From: Pandoraea aquatica
GTDB lineage: Bacteria > Pseudomonadota > Gammaproteobacteria > Burkholderiales > Burkholderiaceae
Direction of reading: 5' to 3'
DNA: 64,000 nt
Assembly (NCBI RefSeq): GCF_902459565.1
Contig: NZ_CABPSN010000005.1
Location: 124,001 to 188,000, forward strand
The notes beneath the pieces are model-generated. The model was given only the letters and a program-made list of their open reading frames with translations, did no database searches and was not told the origin of the DNA. Each line of letters starts with the position of its first letter. Position 1 is the first letter of the stretch. This document shows positions 1-7,549 of the stretch, in pieces. The translations under genes and the position numbers were made by a program.

Positions 1-174
1 CTCACGCGCGCCGAAGTCGACGAGATCGCCCGTGAGCACGACGAAGTCGGGACGCGGCGTAAGCGTATTGAGACGTGCCACGCAACGCTCGAGATAAGCG
101 GCGGTATCGACGCGACGATAGGCCAGCTTGCCGGGGCGTTTGATGTGAAGGTCGCTGATTTGCGCGAACAGCAT
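1..174 (-). CDS. Metallophosphoesterase, N-terminal part (cut by window edge)
   Basis: This is the first 58 residues of a calcineurin-like metallophosphoesterase; the rest lies outside the window. Reading the minus strand from ATG at 174 gives MLFAQISDLHIKRPG and then VVLTGDLVDFG. The D-x-H (SDLH) and GDLVD signatures are the first two metal-binding blocks of the CpdA/GpdQ phosphodiesterase family. It starts 7 nt after the stop of the ABC ATPase gene, so it is the last visible gene of that operon. In this context I infer hydrolysis of an imported phosphodiester, such as a glycerophosphodiester. A cyclic-nucleotide phosphodiesterase is the main alternative. Confidence 0.8.
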   Translation of the reverse strand, partial: MLFAQISDLHIKRPGKLAYRRVDTAAYLERCVARLNTLTPRPDFVVLTGDLVDFGARE

Positions 175-181
175 GAGCGGT

Positions 182-1231
182 TTATCCGTGAAGCGAAAAG
201 ACATGGGCGGCGGGCAGCGACAGGCCCACCTTATCGCCGACGCGGCACTCGCGACGGCTGGAAACTTCGACAAGCACCGCACCGGCCGTGGACACGCCGC
301 TGAGCGTCAAACGCGTACGGTCGCCGAGGAACTGCACCTCTTCGATCTGCCCGGTCAGCGAGGCCTCGCCGGCGGGCACGACGATGGCGTCCTCGGGGCG
401 GAAATACAGCTCCTCGACATCGGCGCGCACATTCGGGCATTCGACGCGACCGCCTTCCAGATGGAAGTGCCCGTCACGCCACACACCGGCCAGACGATTG
501 AGCGTGCCGACGAAGTTCGCCACGTGACGCGACGCCGGTTGGTAATAGATGTCGCGCGGCGCGCCGATCTGCTCGATACGCCCCGCGCTCATCACGACGA
601 TGCGGTCGCCGAGCGCCATCGCTTCGTCCTGATCGTGGGTGACGTACACCGTCGTCACCCCCAGCCCGCGCAGCAGACGGTCCATGTCGGCGCGTACCGT
701 CTCGCGCAGCTTGGCGTCGAGGGCAGTGAGCGGTTCGTCGAGCAGCAACACACGCGGTTCCGGCGCGAGCGCACGCGCCAGTGCGACGCGCTGCTTCTGA
801 CCGCCGGAGAGCTGTGCGATCGCGCGGTCTGCGTAGGGCGTGAGATGCACCAGATCAAGCAACTCGTCCACACGCTTGTCGATCTGCGCCGAAGGCAGAC
901 CGCGCAACTTGAGGCCGTACGCTACATTGCCGCGCACGGTGAAGTTCGGGAACAGGGCGTAATTCTGAAAGACCATGCCGACGCGACGCTTTTCAATCGG
1001 CAGGCGCGTGACGTCTTCGTCGCCGAAGCGAACGCGTCCGCCAGCATCGGGGCGCTCAAGCCCGGCGATCATGCGCAGGGTCGTGGTCTTGCCGCATCCC
1101 GACGGGCCGAGCAGCACCAGCGTCTCGCCCGCACCGATCGTCAGATCGAGCGGCTGCAGGACGGTGTTGCCGTGAAACGTCTTGGCACAGCGTTCGAGAT
1201 GAATGGGGATGGAAGTCAGTTTCATCGTCAT
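182..1231 (-). CDS. ABC transporter ATP-binding protein (PotA/UgpC-type importer)
   Basis: This is the cytoplasmic ATPase (349 aa) of an importer. It shows Walker A GPSGCGKTT, the Q-loop VFQNYALFP, signature LSGGQKQR, Walker B VLLLDEP and the switch VTHDQDEA. A C-terminal TOBE-like domain of about 100 residues contains YFRPEDA, as in MalK/PotA-type proteins. I chose ATG 1231; a second in-frame ATG at 1225 is also possible. The open frame extends upstream to about 1993, but that part overlaps the permease gene and has no ATPase content. It lies 8 nt downstream of the inner permease gene and is co-transcribed with it. The substrate is not determined by this subunit. Confidence 0.9.
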   Translation of the reverse strand: MTMKLTSIPIHLERCAKTFHGNTVLQPLDLTIGAGETLVLLGPSGCGKTTTLRMIAGLERPDAGGRVRFGDEDVTRLPIEKRRVGMVFQNYALFPNFTVRGNVAYGLKLRGLPSAQIDKRVDELLDLVHLTPYADRAIAQLSGGQKQRVALARALAPEPRVLLLDEPLTALDAKLRETVRADMDRLLRGLGVTTVYVTHDQDEAMALGDRIVVMSAGRIEQIGAPRDIYYQPASRHVANFVGTLNRLAGVWRDGHFHLEGGRVECPNVRADVEELYFRPEDAIVVPAGEASLTGQIEEVQFLGDRTRLTLSGVSTAGAVLVEVSSRRECRVGDKVGLSLPAAHVFSLHG

Positions 1232-1239
1232 ATCCGTAA

Positions 1240-2043
1240 TCAGGTGCGCCCGCGTGAATTGCGAACTTTTGCCCGTTGGGCCGTCATTTGCATGACGATG
1301 AGCAGCGGCACGATCAGCACGAAGAACACCGCCGTGTATGCGCTGCCGATCTCCAGACGCAGCGACGCGTAGGCGTCGGCCAGCCCCACCGGGAGCGTCT
1401 TGGTGTCGGGCGTATGCAGCATCCACGTGAGGTTGAATTCGCCGAGCGAGAGCGTCAAGACGATCAGCGCCGCCGCCACGATTTCGCCGCGAATATTCGG
1501 CAGCACCACCGTCATGAAGCGTCGCAGGAAGCTCGCGCCGAGACTGGCCGCGCCCTCTTCCATCATCTTGATGCGCGAGTCGGCGCAGGCCGCCGCCACC
1601 GCACGCACCATGAACGGCAGCGTAAAGATCACGTGCCCCACGACGATGAACGCGAGGCTTTCGCGAAAGCCGCGCATGCCGCCGTACACGCTGATGAGCG
1701 CCAGCGCGCTCGCCAGCCCCGGCAGTGCGATGGGCAACGTCAGCAGTTCTTCGATCCAGCGCGCGAAACGGCTCTGCCAGCGGGCGAGCACGTAACCGGC
1801 GGGCACGCCAAGCAGCGCAACCAGCACCAGCGTCGCAGCACCGACGTAAAGCGAATTCAGAATCGCGTCGTGATAGTCCTGCCAGACCTGAATCACCCAC
1901 TTGAACGTGAGGCCAGCCGACGGACCACGGAAATAGTTCACCGACAGCCCGGCGAGAATCGACATCCCGACCGGAATCAGCAGGAACGCGCACATCAGCA
2001 GCGTGAGCAGCAGTTGCAGCGTGAAAAGGGTTTTCTTGAGCAT
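1240..2043 (-). CDS. ABC transporter permease (second)
   Basis: This is an inner-membrane permease of the binding-protein-dependent transport family (267 aa, about six membrane helices). Its EAA loop reads EEGAASLGASFLRRFMTVVLP, which docks on the ATPase. I chose ATG 2043 (MLKKTLFTLQLLL), 5 nt after the TGA of the preceding permease gene. The frame is open further upstream, but only in sequence that overlaps that permease. It pairs with the 2049-2873 permease to form the channel. The order binding protein, permease, permease, ATPase is typical of iron, polyamine and phosphonate-type importers. Confidence 0.88.
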   Translation of the reverse strand: MLKKTLFTLQLLLTLLMCAFLLIPVGMSILAGLSVNYFRGPSAGLTFKWVIQVWQDYHDAILNSLYVGAATLVLVALLGVPAGYVLARWQSRFARWIEELLTLPIALPGLASALALISVYGGMRGFRESLAFIVVGHVIFTLPFMVRAVAAACADSRIKMMEEGAASLGASFLRRFMTVVLPNIRGEIVAAALIVLTLSLGEFNLTWMLHTPDTKTLPVGLADAYASLRLEIGSAYTAVFFVLIVPLLIVMQMTAQRAKVRNSRGRT

Positions 2044-2048
2044 GCGGA

Positions 2049-2873
2049 TCAACCTCCGGCGGCGACAGCCTGCCCAGTGAAATTGCGGGCGAGCATCAGC
2101 ACGGCCCACGTAACGATGCCGAGAATCACCGAGAGCGCCGCCGCCGTCGCCACATTGGCGTTGAGCGTGAACTCGGTGTAGATGGTCATCGGCAGCACGT
2201 CGATGTCGGTGGCGAGCGTAAAGGCCGTGCCGAACGCGCCGACCGAGGTCGCGAAGCACATCGCGCCCGAGGCGATCAGCGCGGGCGCGAGCGCGGGCAG
2301 CGTCACGTCGCGGGCAATCGCGAAGGGTCCTGCGCCCAGCGAGGACGCCGCTTCCGTGAGCGAATGATCGAGCGACTCCGCAGCGGCCATCACGGCCAGA
2401 ATCACGCGCGGAATCGAGAAGTACAGGTAGCCGAGAAACAGGCCGGTGAGCGAGTATGCGAACACGACCTTGGCGCCGAAGAGTTTCGACGTCAGATCGC
2501 CGATCAGGCCTTGGCGTCCCGCCAGCATGATGACCATGAAGCCGACCACCACGCCGGGGAACGCCAGCGGCAGGGTCAACATCGACACGAGTGCCGATTT
2601 GCCCGGAAAGTCATGACGGGTGAGGAAGAGGCCCGCCACAAGCGACAACGCCAGAGTAGCCAGGGTGACCAAGGCCGACAGCACCACGGTTTGCCACAGG
2701 CTATCGAGATAACGCGCATTGGTGAGAATGGCGCGATAGGTCTCGAACGCGTGACCGTCGCCGCTTACCTGCACAAGTGCGGCCATCGGCAAAAGCCAGA
2801 ACGCCAGAAAGACCGCCAGTGCCGGTAGCAGAAGTGCCACGCGCCAGCCGCGCGGCAGAGTCAGGTCACGCAT
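2049..2873 (-). CDS. ABC transporter permease (first)
   Basis: This 274-residue inner-membrane permease has about six hydrophobic segments. Its cytoplasmic EAA motif reads EAASSLGAGPFAIARDVTLP near residue 175. The first helix follows a short basic N-terminus (MRDLTLPRGWRVALLLPALAV), as expected of a PotB/CysT-like permease. It lies 56 nt downstream of the binding-protein gene and 5 nt upstream of the second permease, so one transcript is likely. Family membership is clear; the transported compound is not. Confidence 0.9.
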   Translation of the reverse strand: MRDLTLPRGWRVALLLPALAVFLAFWLLPMAALVQVSGDGHAFETYRAILTNARYLDSLWQTVVLSALVTLATLALSLVAGLFLTRHDFPGKSALVSMLTLPLAFPGVVVGFMVIMLAGRQGLIGDLTSKLFGAKVVFAYSLTGLFLGYLYFSIPRVILAVMAAAESLDHSLTEAASSLGAGPFAIARDVTLPALAPALIASGAMCFATSVGAFGTAFTLATDIDVLPMTIYTEFTLNANVATAAALSVILGIVTWAVLMLARNFTGQAVAAGG

Positions 2874-2929
2874 CGCTTGCTTTGCTCCTCTTCCTCGTTG
2901 GACATTACCGTGCGTTCAGTCGCGAGGAC

Positions 2930-3943
2930 TTAGCGCACGTTCTTCAGATACTGCTGACCGAACGCGTCCTGCTGTGCGGCCAACTTTTGCAGATCGACCG
3001 GCTTCACGCGGGCATAGTCGGAAGCGGGCAGGAATTTCGCTGCGACGTCGGCCGGCATGGTGCTGGCACGGACCGGGCGCAGGAATGCTTGCGCCCAGTG
3101 GGCCTGGCCCTTGTCCGACAGCGTGTAGTCGATCACCTTCTTGCCGTTGTCGGCGTGCGGCGCGTTCTTCACGAGCGCGATCACGTACGGCAGCGACACC
3201 GAACCTTCCATCGGAATCACGAACTGCACGTTCGCGCGGTCCTTGTAAATGGCGCGGTAAGCGTTGAAATCGAAGTCGATCAGGATGGGGATTTCACCCG
3301 AGAGCACGCGGGCGTACGCGGTTTGCTTCGGCACGATCGGTGCGTTGGCCTTGAGCTTCTGGAAGAAGCCGATCGCCGGACCGAAGTTGTCCATCGAACC
3401 GCCGAGCGCCTGGTTGGCGGCAATCGCGGCTGCGTAGCCGGCGAAGGCGCTGCTCGGGTCCAGATAACCCACCATGCCCTTGTATTCCGGCTTGAGCAGG
3501 TCGGCCCACGAACGCGGCACCGGCTTGCCTTCCAGCGCGTCGCGGTTCACGAAGAAACCGACCGTGCCCGAGTGGATCGTCGTCCACATGCCGTTCGGAT
3601 CCTTCAGGTTTGCCGGCACCTGATCCCAGTTCGCCGGCTTGTACGGGGCGAGCAGGCCCTTCTTCGCAGCTTCGATAGCCGACGTGATGCCCAGATAGAC
3701 GATGTCGGCGACCGGCGCCTTTTGCTCAGCGATCAGCTGTGCGACAGCTTGACCCGAGTTCTTGTTGTCCAGCGGCACACGAATGCCGGTGTCTTGCGCA
3801 ATCGACTTGACCTGACCGGCCCAGTCCGCCCATTCCGGCGGGCAGTTGTAGCAGATCGCCGTCTGCTGAGCATGCGCGGCGCCAGCGCCGAGCAAGGTGA
3901 ACAACGCCAGCGTGCGAGCGGCGCGGGTGATCCAAAGCTTCAT
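2930..3943 (-). CDS. ABC transporter periplasmic substrate-binding protein (family 1)
   Basis: This is the periplasmic receptor of the importer (337 aa). It begins with a classical signal peptide (MKLWITRAARTLALFTLLGAGAAHA, cleavage near residue 25). The mature start, QQTAICYNCPPEWADWAG, has two cysteines two residues apart, unusual in this family and a possible disulfide. The body carries the two-lobed fold signatures of iron/polyamine/phosphonate binding proteins (for example GYLDPSSAFAGYAA). ATG 3943 fits the signal peptide; upstream codons would extend it with non-signal sequence. It is the first gene of the ABC operon, downstream of the LacI gene. With the phosphoesterase at the other end, I infer an organophosphate-type ligand, not proven. 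Confidence 0.88.
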   Translation of the reverse strand: MKLWITRAARTLALFTLLGAGAAHAQQTAICYNCPPEWADWAGQVKSIAQDTGIRVPLDNKNSGQAVAQLIAEQKAPVADIVYLGITSAIEAAKKGLLAPYKPANWDQVPANLKDPNGMWTTIHSGTVGFFVNRDALEGKPVPRSWADLLKPEYKGMVGYLDPSSAFAGYAAAIAANQALGGSMDNFGPAIGFFQKLKANAPIVPKQTAYARVLSGEIPILIDFDFNAYRAIYKDRANVQFVIPMEGSVSLPYVIALVKNAPHADNGKKVIDYTLSDKGQAHWAQAFLRPVRASTMPADVAAKFLPASDYARVKPVDLQKLAAQQDAFGQQYLKNVR

Positions 3944-3970
3944 TTCTGGGCTCCTGAAAGTCTGAGCGTC

Positions 3971-3990
3971 GGCGGCACGCATGTGCCGCC
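3971..3990 (-). promoter_or_regulatory. Hairpin in leader of the ABC operon
   Basis: GGCGGCAC and GTGCCGCC form a perfect 8-bp stem around a GCAT loop, about 30 nt upstream of the binding-protein start codon. It lies between the LacI gene and the ABC operon and has no U-run. It may be a partial processing or attenuation element that separates regulator and transporter expression. Confidence 0.45.
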
Positions 3991-4148
3991 GCAGGTTACG
4001 TTCTCTACCGTTGAGTTCAGGCCTTGCGGCCGGATGCCTGATTGCCTTGGCCAACGCCGCACTCTCTTGACGGAGTCGGTCATCGGCCACTTTCTTGCTT
4101 GCTAGTACTGGGGTGCTGCGTTTGCTTCTAAACCGTATGTGCCCGTCG

Positions 4149-5201
4149 TCATGTCCGTTTGCCCGGCGGGGCCGACACTGTGCCGCCGCGGCGAATCTCG
4201 TGCGGCAGGATCAGCGCGTGGCTGAGCGCGGGATCGTGCGATGCCGTCACGCCAGCGCCACCGACACGTCCGTCGATCTGAGCGAGCAGACGCTGCGCTG
4301 CGTGACGGCCGATCTCCACGCTGGGTTGCACGACGGTCGCGAGCGTCGGCGAAAGCAGTTCGCCCACGGCGAGGCCGTCGAAGCCGAGCACGGAGATGTC
4401 GTCCGGCACGCGCAGACCGGCTTCGCGCAGCGCGCGCATGACACCGAGCGCGAGCAGATCGTTGGAGCAGAACAGTGCCGTGGGGCGTGCGCCGTCGCGC
4501 TCGCGCTGCGCCAGCCACTCGCGCACCCGCTCACCGCGCGCCCCGCTGTTGAAGTCGATTTCGAACGCCGGCAGCGGCGTGAGGCCGGCGGCCTGCATGG
4601 CGTCGCCATAACCGAGATAACGACGCTTGGCGCGGTCCGATGCGTGCAGCGCGCCCGTCACCATCACGATGTCGCGGTGCCCGGCTTCGATCAGCATGGC
4701 CACGCCCTGGGCTGCGGCCGCGCGGTTGTCCACGGACACGCAAGGACGCTCGGGGGCATCGTTGTAGACGAGCTGGCACGCCACACCCTCGGCCGCGAGA
4801 TCGTCGACGAGCGCGCTGTGTTCTGCATCGGCGAGCGTAAGCAGCAAGCCGTCGACCCGCTGTTGCAGCAGGGTTTCGATGGCGTTGCGTTCGCGTTCCG
4901 GGTCGTACTGGGTGGTGACGAGCAACAGGCGACGGCCCGTGCCGTCGATGGCGGCTTCGATGCCTTCGAGGCAATCGGCGAACACCGGGTTGCCGAGGGT
5001 GGGCAGCATCACACCGATCAAGCCGGTGCGCTCGCCGCGCAGCTGGCGGCCGAGCGCGTTGGGACGGAATTTGAGTTCGGCGGCGGCCGCCTGCACTCTG
5101 GCGAGCGTCTCGGGACGCACCAGTTGCGGCGAATTGAGCGCGCGCGACACCGTCGCGATCGAACACCCTGCACGCTGCGCCACATCCCGAATATCAGCCA
5201 C
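4149..5201 (-). CDS. LacI-family transcriptional regulator
   Basis: This is a DNA-binding repressor of the LacI/GalR family (350 aa). The N-terminal HTH and hinge read MADIRDVAQRAGCSIATVSR then RPNALGRQLRG, including the family hinge helix. The periplasmic-binding-protein-like sensor follows (TGLIGVMLPTLGNPVFADCL, FCSNDLLALGVMRAL, DDISVLGFDGL). It sits upstream of, and in the same direction as, the ABC importer operon, and is the likely local regulator. Two tandem LacI-type palindromes lie 59-82 nt upstream of its start codon, which suggests autoregulation. The effector is unknown, perhaps the imported compound or its product. Confidence 0.92.
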   Translation of the reverse strand: MADIRDVAQRAGCSIATVSRALNSPQLVRPETLARVQAAAAELKFRPNALGRQLRGERTGLIGVMLPTLGNPVFADCLEGIEAAIDGTGRRLLLVTTQYDPERERNAIETLLQQRVDGLLLTLADAEHSALVDDLAAEGVACQLVYNDAPERPCVSVDNRAAAAQGVAMLIEAGHRDIVMVTGALHASDRAKRRYLGYGDAMQAAGLTPLPAFEIDFNSGARGERVREWLAQRERDGARPTALFCSNDLLALGVMRALREAGLRVPDDISVLGFDGLAVGELLSPTLATVVQPSVEIGRHAAQRLLAQIDGRVGGAGVTASHDPALSHALILPHEIRRGGTVSAPPGKRT

Positions 5202-5259
5202 ACCCCGCTCCTCTTAGTCTTGACCGTCGAATTTTGAAGTTGACGGATTTTACGCAAAT

Positions 5260-5283
5260 GTAAACGTTTACGAAAACGTTTTC
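5260..5283. promoter_or_regulatory. Tandem LacI-type operators
   Basis: Two perfect 12-bp palindromes are back to back: GTAAACGTTTAC at 5260-5271 and GAAAACGTTTTC at 5272-5283. Both have the central CG-centred AACGTT core typical of LacI/GalR operators. They lie in the intergenic region between the divergent LacI gene and the SRPBCC gene, so they could control both. Confidence 0.75.
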
Positions 5284-5491
5284 ACTCCGGGATTCTATGG
5301 AGGCAATGTGATGAATTCGTGACAGCCCGGGAGGCCTCATGGATGCTGGATCGGCACGTCGGCCGCCCGGGTTCCATGATCGAAACGCGCCTTCCGACGG
5401 TTGCCGGGATGCCGCCTATACTGAAAATCCCCCCTCTCGACAGGGGGCATCGCGGCATGAGGACCCCCTCTCTCCACGACCGGGAACGGCC

Positions 5492-6064
5492 ATGAACGAC
5501 TATCACTTCCTCACCTTGTGGCGGCTCACTGCGCCGCTGAACGAAGTCTGGGACACGCTACGGGATGTCGACCACTGGGCCCGCTGGTGGCCCTGCGTGC
5601 GGGAGGTGCGCACGCTCGATCCGGGCGGTGCCGACGGCGTCGGTGCCGTACGCGCGCTGAAGTGGCATGGGGCGCTGCCCTACACGCTGACCTTCGAGAC
5701 CCGCATTACGCACATCGATCCGATGCGCGAAGTGCGCAGCGTCGCGACAGGCGAGGCTGAAGGCACGGGCGTATGGCGCTTCGAGACGGAAGGGGACGGT
5801 GCGATTACCGTAGTTCGCTATGCGTGGGACGTCCACACCCGGCGGGAGTGGATGAACAAGCTCGCACCGCTGGCCCGACCGCTGTTCCGCTGGAACCACA
5901 ATTACGTGATGCGGCGTGGCGGCGAGGGACTTGCTGCGGTGCTCAACGCCCATCTGGTCGAGTGTCTCGACAGCGACCTGCCACCGGCCGCCATCGGCAA
6001 GGAACGCGATCCCCGCGAACTTCGTGAGGCTCGGGCGCGGGTGAGTCACGATTCGCATCGTTAG
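5492..6064 (+). CDS. SRPBCC-fold protein (polyketide cyclase/START-like)
   Basis: This 190-residue cytoplasmic protein looks like an SRPBCC (Bet v 1/START-like) ligand-binding protein. The opening FLTLWRLTAPLNEVWDTLRDVDHWARWWPCV is the usual first strand plus helix of that fold, and YTLTFETRITHIDPMREVRSV is the central sheet. ATG 5492 follows a GGGA-type ribosome site at 5482. The 5' leader contains a CCCCCT/AGGGGG hairpin near 5431-5448. It is divergent from the LacI gene and may share its operators. The ligand and role are unknown. Confidence 0.75.
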   Translation: MNDYHFLTLWRLTAPLNEVWDTLRDVDHWARWWPCVREVRTLDPGGADGVGAVRALKWHGALPYTLTFETRITHIDPMREVRSVATGEAEGTGVWRFETEGDGAITVVRYAWDVHTRREWMNKLAPLARPLFRWNHNYVMRRGGEGLAAVLNAHLVECLDSDLPPAAIGKERDPRELREARARVSHDSHR

Positions 6065-6155
6065 AGTTGTCGGCATTTCGCGAGACAGCGCGACGTCGAC
6101 ATAAATGCGACGTCGCACACGTGAGTCCTGAACCGATGGTTCGGGCAGCCGGAGA

Positions 6156-7226
6156 TCAACCCTTTATGCCGTGGCCACTCAGAATTTCGGCCAACGCTTC
6201 TTTGTCATTGTCGGGAATTACCTCCTTCACCGTTGCCAGATGCTTCTTGACGGCCGCCTTGGCGTCACCCTTCTCTTGCGCAAGAAGCCGCGTGAGAGCC
6301 TTCAGTCTGTACTCGTGAGGCAACTCCCCCAGCATCGAGACGAAGCCGTTCTGATAAGTCTCATAGATCTGCTTTTCGGCAGAATCGAGGGAACGCTGTA
6401 CCGTCGACGCATAGAATGCGTCGCATGCGGTGTCGCCATCCTCTTTGGCCGCGCTTGACCAGTCTGGCAAGAGCTTTTCTCTGACATATGTTATGAACGG
6501 ATCGTCAGCCGGTCCGGCGGTTGCAGCACCCGCGACGGTGGTGCAAGCCTGCGTCGGAAGGCGCTTCCCACGAACCTCGCCGACATCTGTCGCGGCATAG
6601 CGTGAATAGCCCGCGGGATCCTGCCGATTCATCAGTTGGCGCGACGTGAAGCTCTGGTCGGTCGTAATTTGAACTTTCGCCGGCACATTGGCGCGCACTT
6701 CAAACACGGTATGGACCTGGGGAGATGGCGAGCCCGCCGAATACCAATGCCTGTTTTCTCTTCCAGAGAATTCACCGTCCCACAAGCGATCATCGCCCAC
6801 AACCGGCGAGGCCCGAGTGCTGGTAGCCCGCTGGACTTGCGAGCTATTCGAAAGTCGCCCCCAAGGCGGCGGCGCGGGGGAACGCCCACGCCGGGTCAGC
6901 GACTCCACATCGCGTGGCGTGCCATCCTCCCAATGGTCGTCGGGTCCTTCATCTGTTGGAGCGATCACACGGCCTAAGGCCTGAGTACCGACGAAGTCCA
7001 ACCCCGGAAAATTGCTAGGCCCGCCGTCAGGCAGCCGCCCATGCCCGTAATCCGGTTCAATCGGAGGGTTGCCGAGTTCGACGTGGGCATCGTCGCTCGG
7101 TCCCTCACGGCGTGCAGCACCGGTAAAGTCTGCGCTGAGGCTCTCTTGCCCCTTCGCCTGCGTCGTCACCTCCGGCGGCGAGGTGACAACGACGGGCACA
7201 GTTGGCTGCGGGTTAGCTTCAATCAT
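6156..7226 (-). CDS. Hypothetical protein with disordered N-terminal half
   Basis: I do not recognise this 356-residue protein. Residues 1-190 are rich in Pro, Gly, Ser, Asp and Glu and look disordered (MIEANPQPTVPVVVTSPPEV). Residues about 230-356 look helical and folded, with two cysteines (TQACTT, DTACDAF) and Lys-rich C-terminal helices. There is no signal peptide or membrane segment. The start is well supported by AAGGAG upstream of ATG 7226. Codon use is less GC-biased than in the neighbours, suggesting horizontal acquisition. An exported effector is one possibility, but no known effector domain is visible. Confidence 0.7.
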   Translation of the reverse strand: MIEANPQPTVPVVVTSPPEVTTQAKGQESLSADFTGAARREGPSDDAHVELGNPPIEPDYGHGRLPDGGPSNFPGLDFVGTQALGRVIAPTDEGPDDHWEDGTPRDVESLTRRGRSPAPPPWGRLSNSSQVQRATSTRASPVVGDDRLWDGEFSGRENRHWYSAGSPSPQVHTVFEVRANVPAKVQITTDQSFTSRQLMNRQDPAGYSRYAATDVGEVRGKRLPTQACTTVAGAATAGPADDPFITYVREKLLPDWSSAAKEDGDTACDAFYASTVQRSLDSAEKQIYETYQNGFVSMLGELPHEYRLKALTRLLAQEKGDAKAAVKKHLATVKEVIPDNDKEALAEILSGHGIKG

Positions 7227-7549
7227 GACGTTTCTCCTTCAGGTAGTAGGAGATTCCATCCTGACTTCTATGCGGCCCATCACTTTATGAGACATCCGCG
7301 GATCTTCTGCTTTCGACACGGCATAGGTGCCGTTCGGGCGGCATCCTAACGACTGCGACGGGATACTCCCAGAAGCGCTTCACGCACCTTCCCCTCATCT
7401 ATTCCATTAAGGAATAGACGCCACGATAGATTTCATTATTTTTTATATCGACGGTTGCCTAGACTTGTGAGCATCCGGCGGTGGTGCCGTGGCGCAAAGC
7501 GTCACCGGCGATCTGCCGCCCCGCAAAACAATCCGCTCCAGGAGACCTC
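7227..7549. other. Intergenic region: divergent promoters, start of nba operon
   Basis: This 323-bp stretch separates the unknown minus-strand gene from nbaE. It has no convincing gene. Its right half is AT-rich (7410-7460) and holds a CTATTCC/GGAATAG dyad. It most likely carries the promoters of both flanking genes. Confidence 0.6.
7399..7417. promoter_or_regulatory. Operator-like dyad upstream of nba operon
   Basis: CTATTCC and GGAATAG form a perfect 7-bp inverted repeat around ATTAA. It lies about 130 bp upstream of the nbaE start in an AT-rich stretch, as expected of a regulator site for the aminomuconate operon. Confidence 0.5.
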
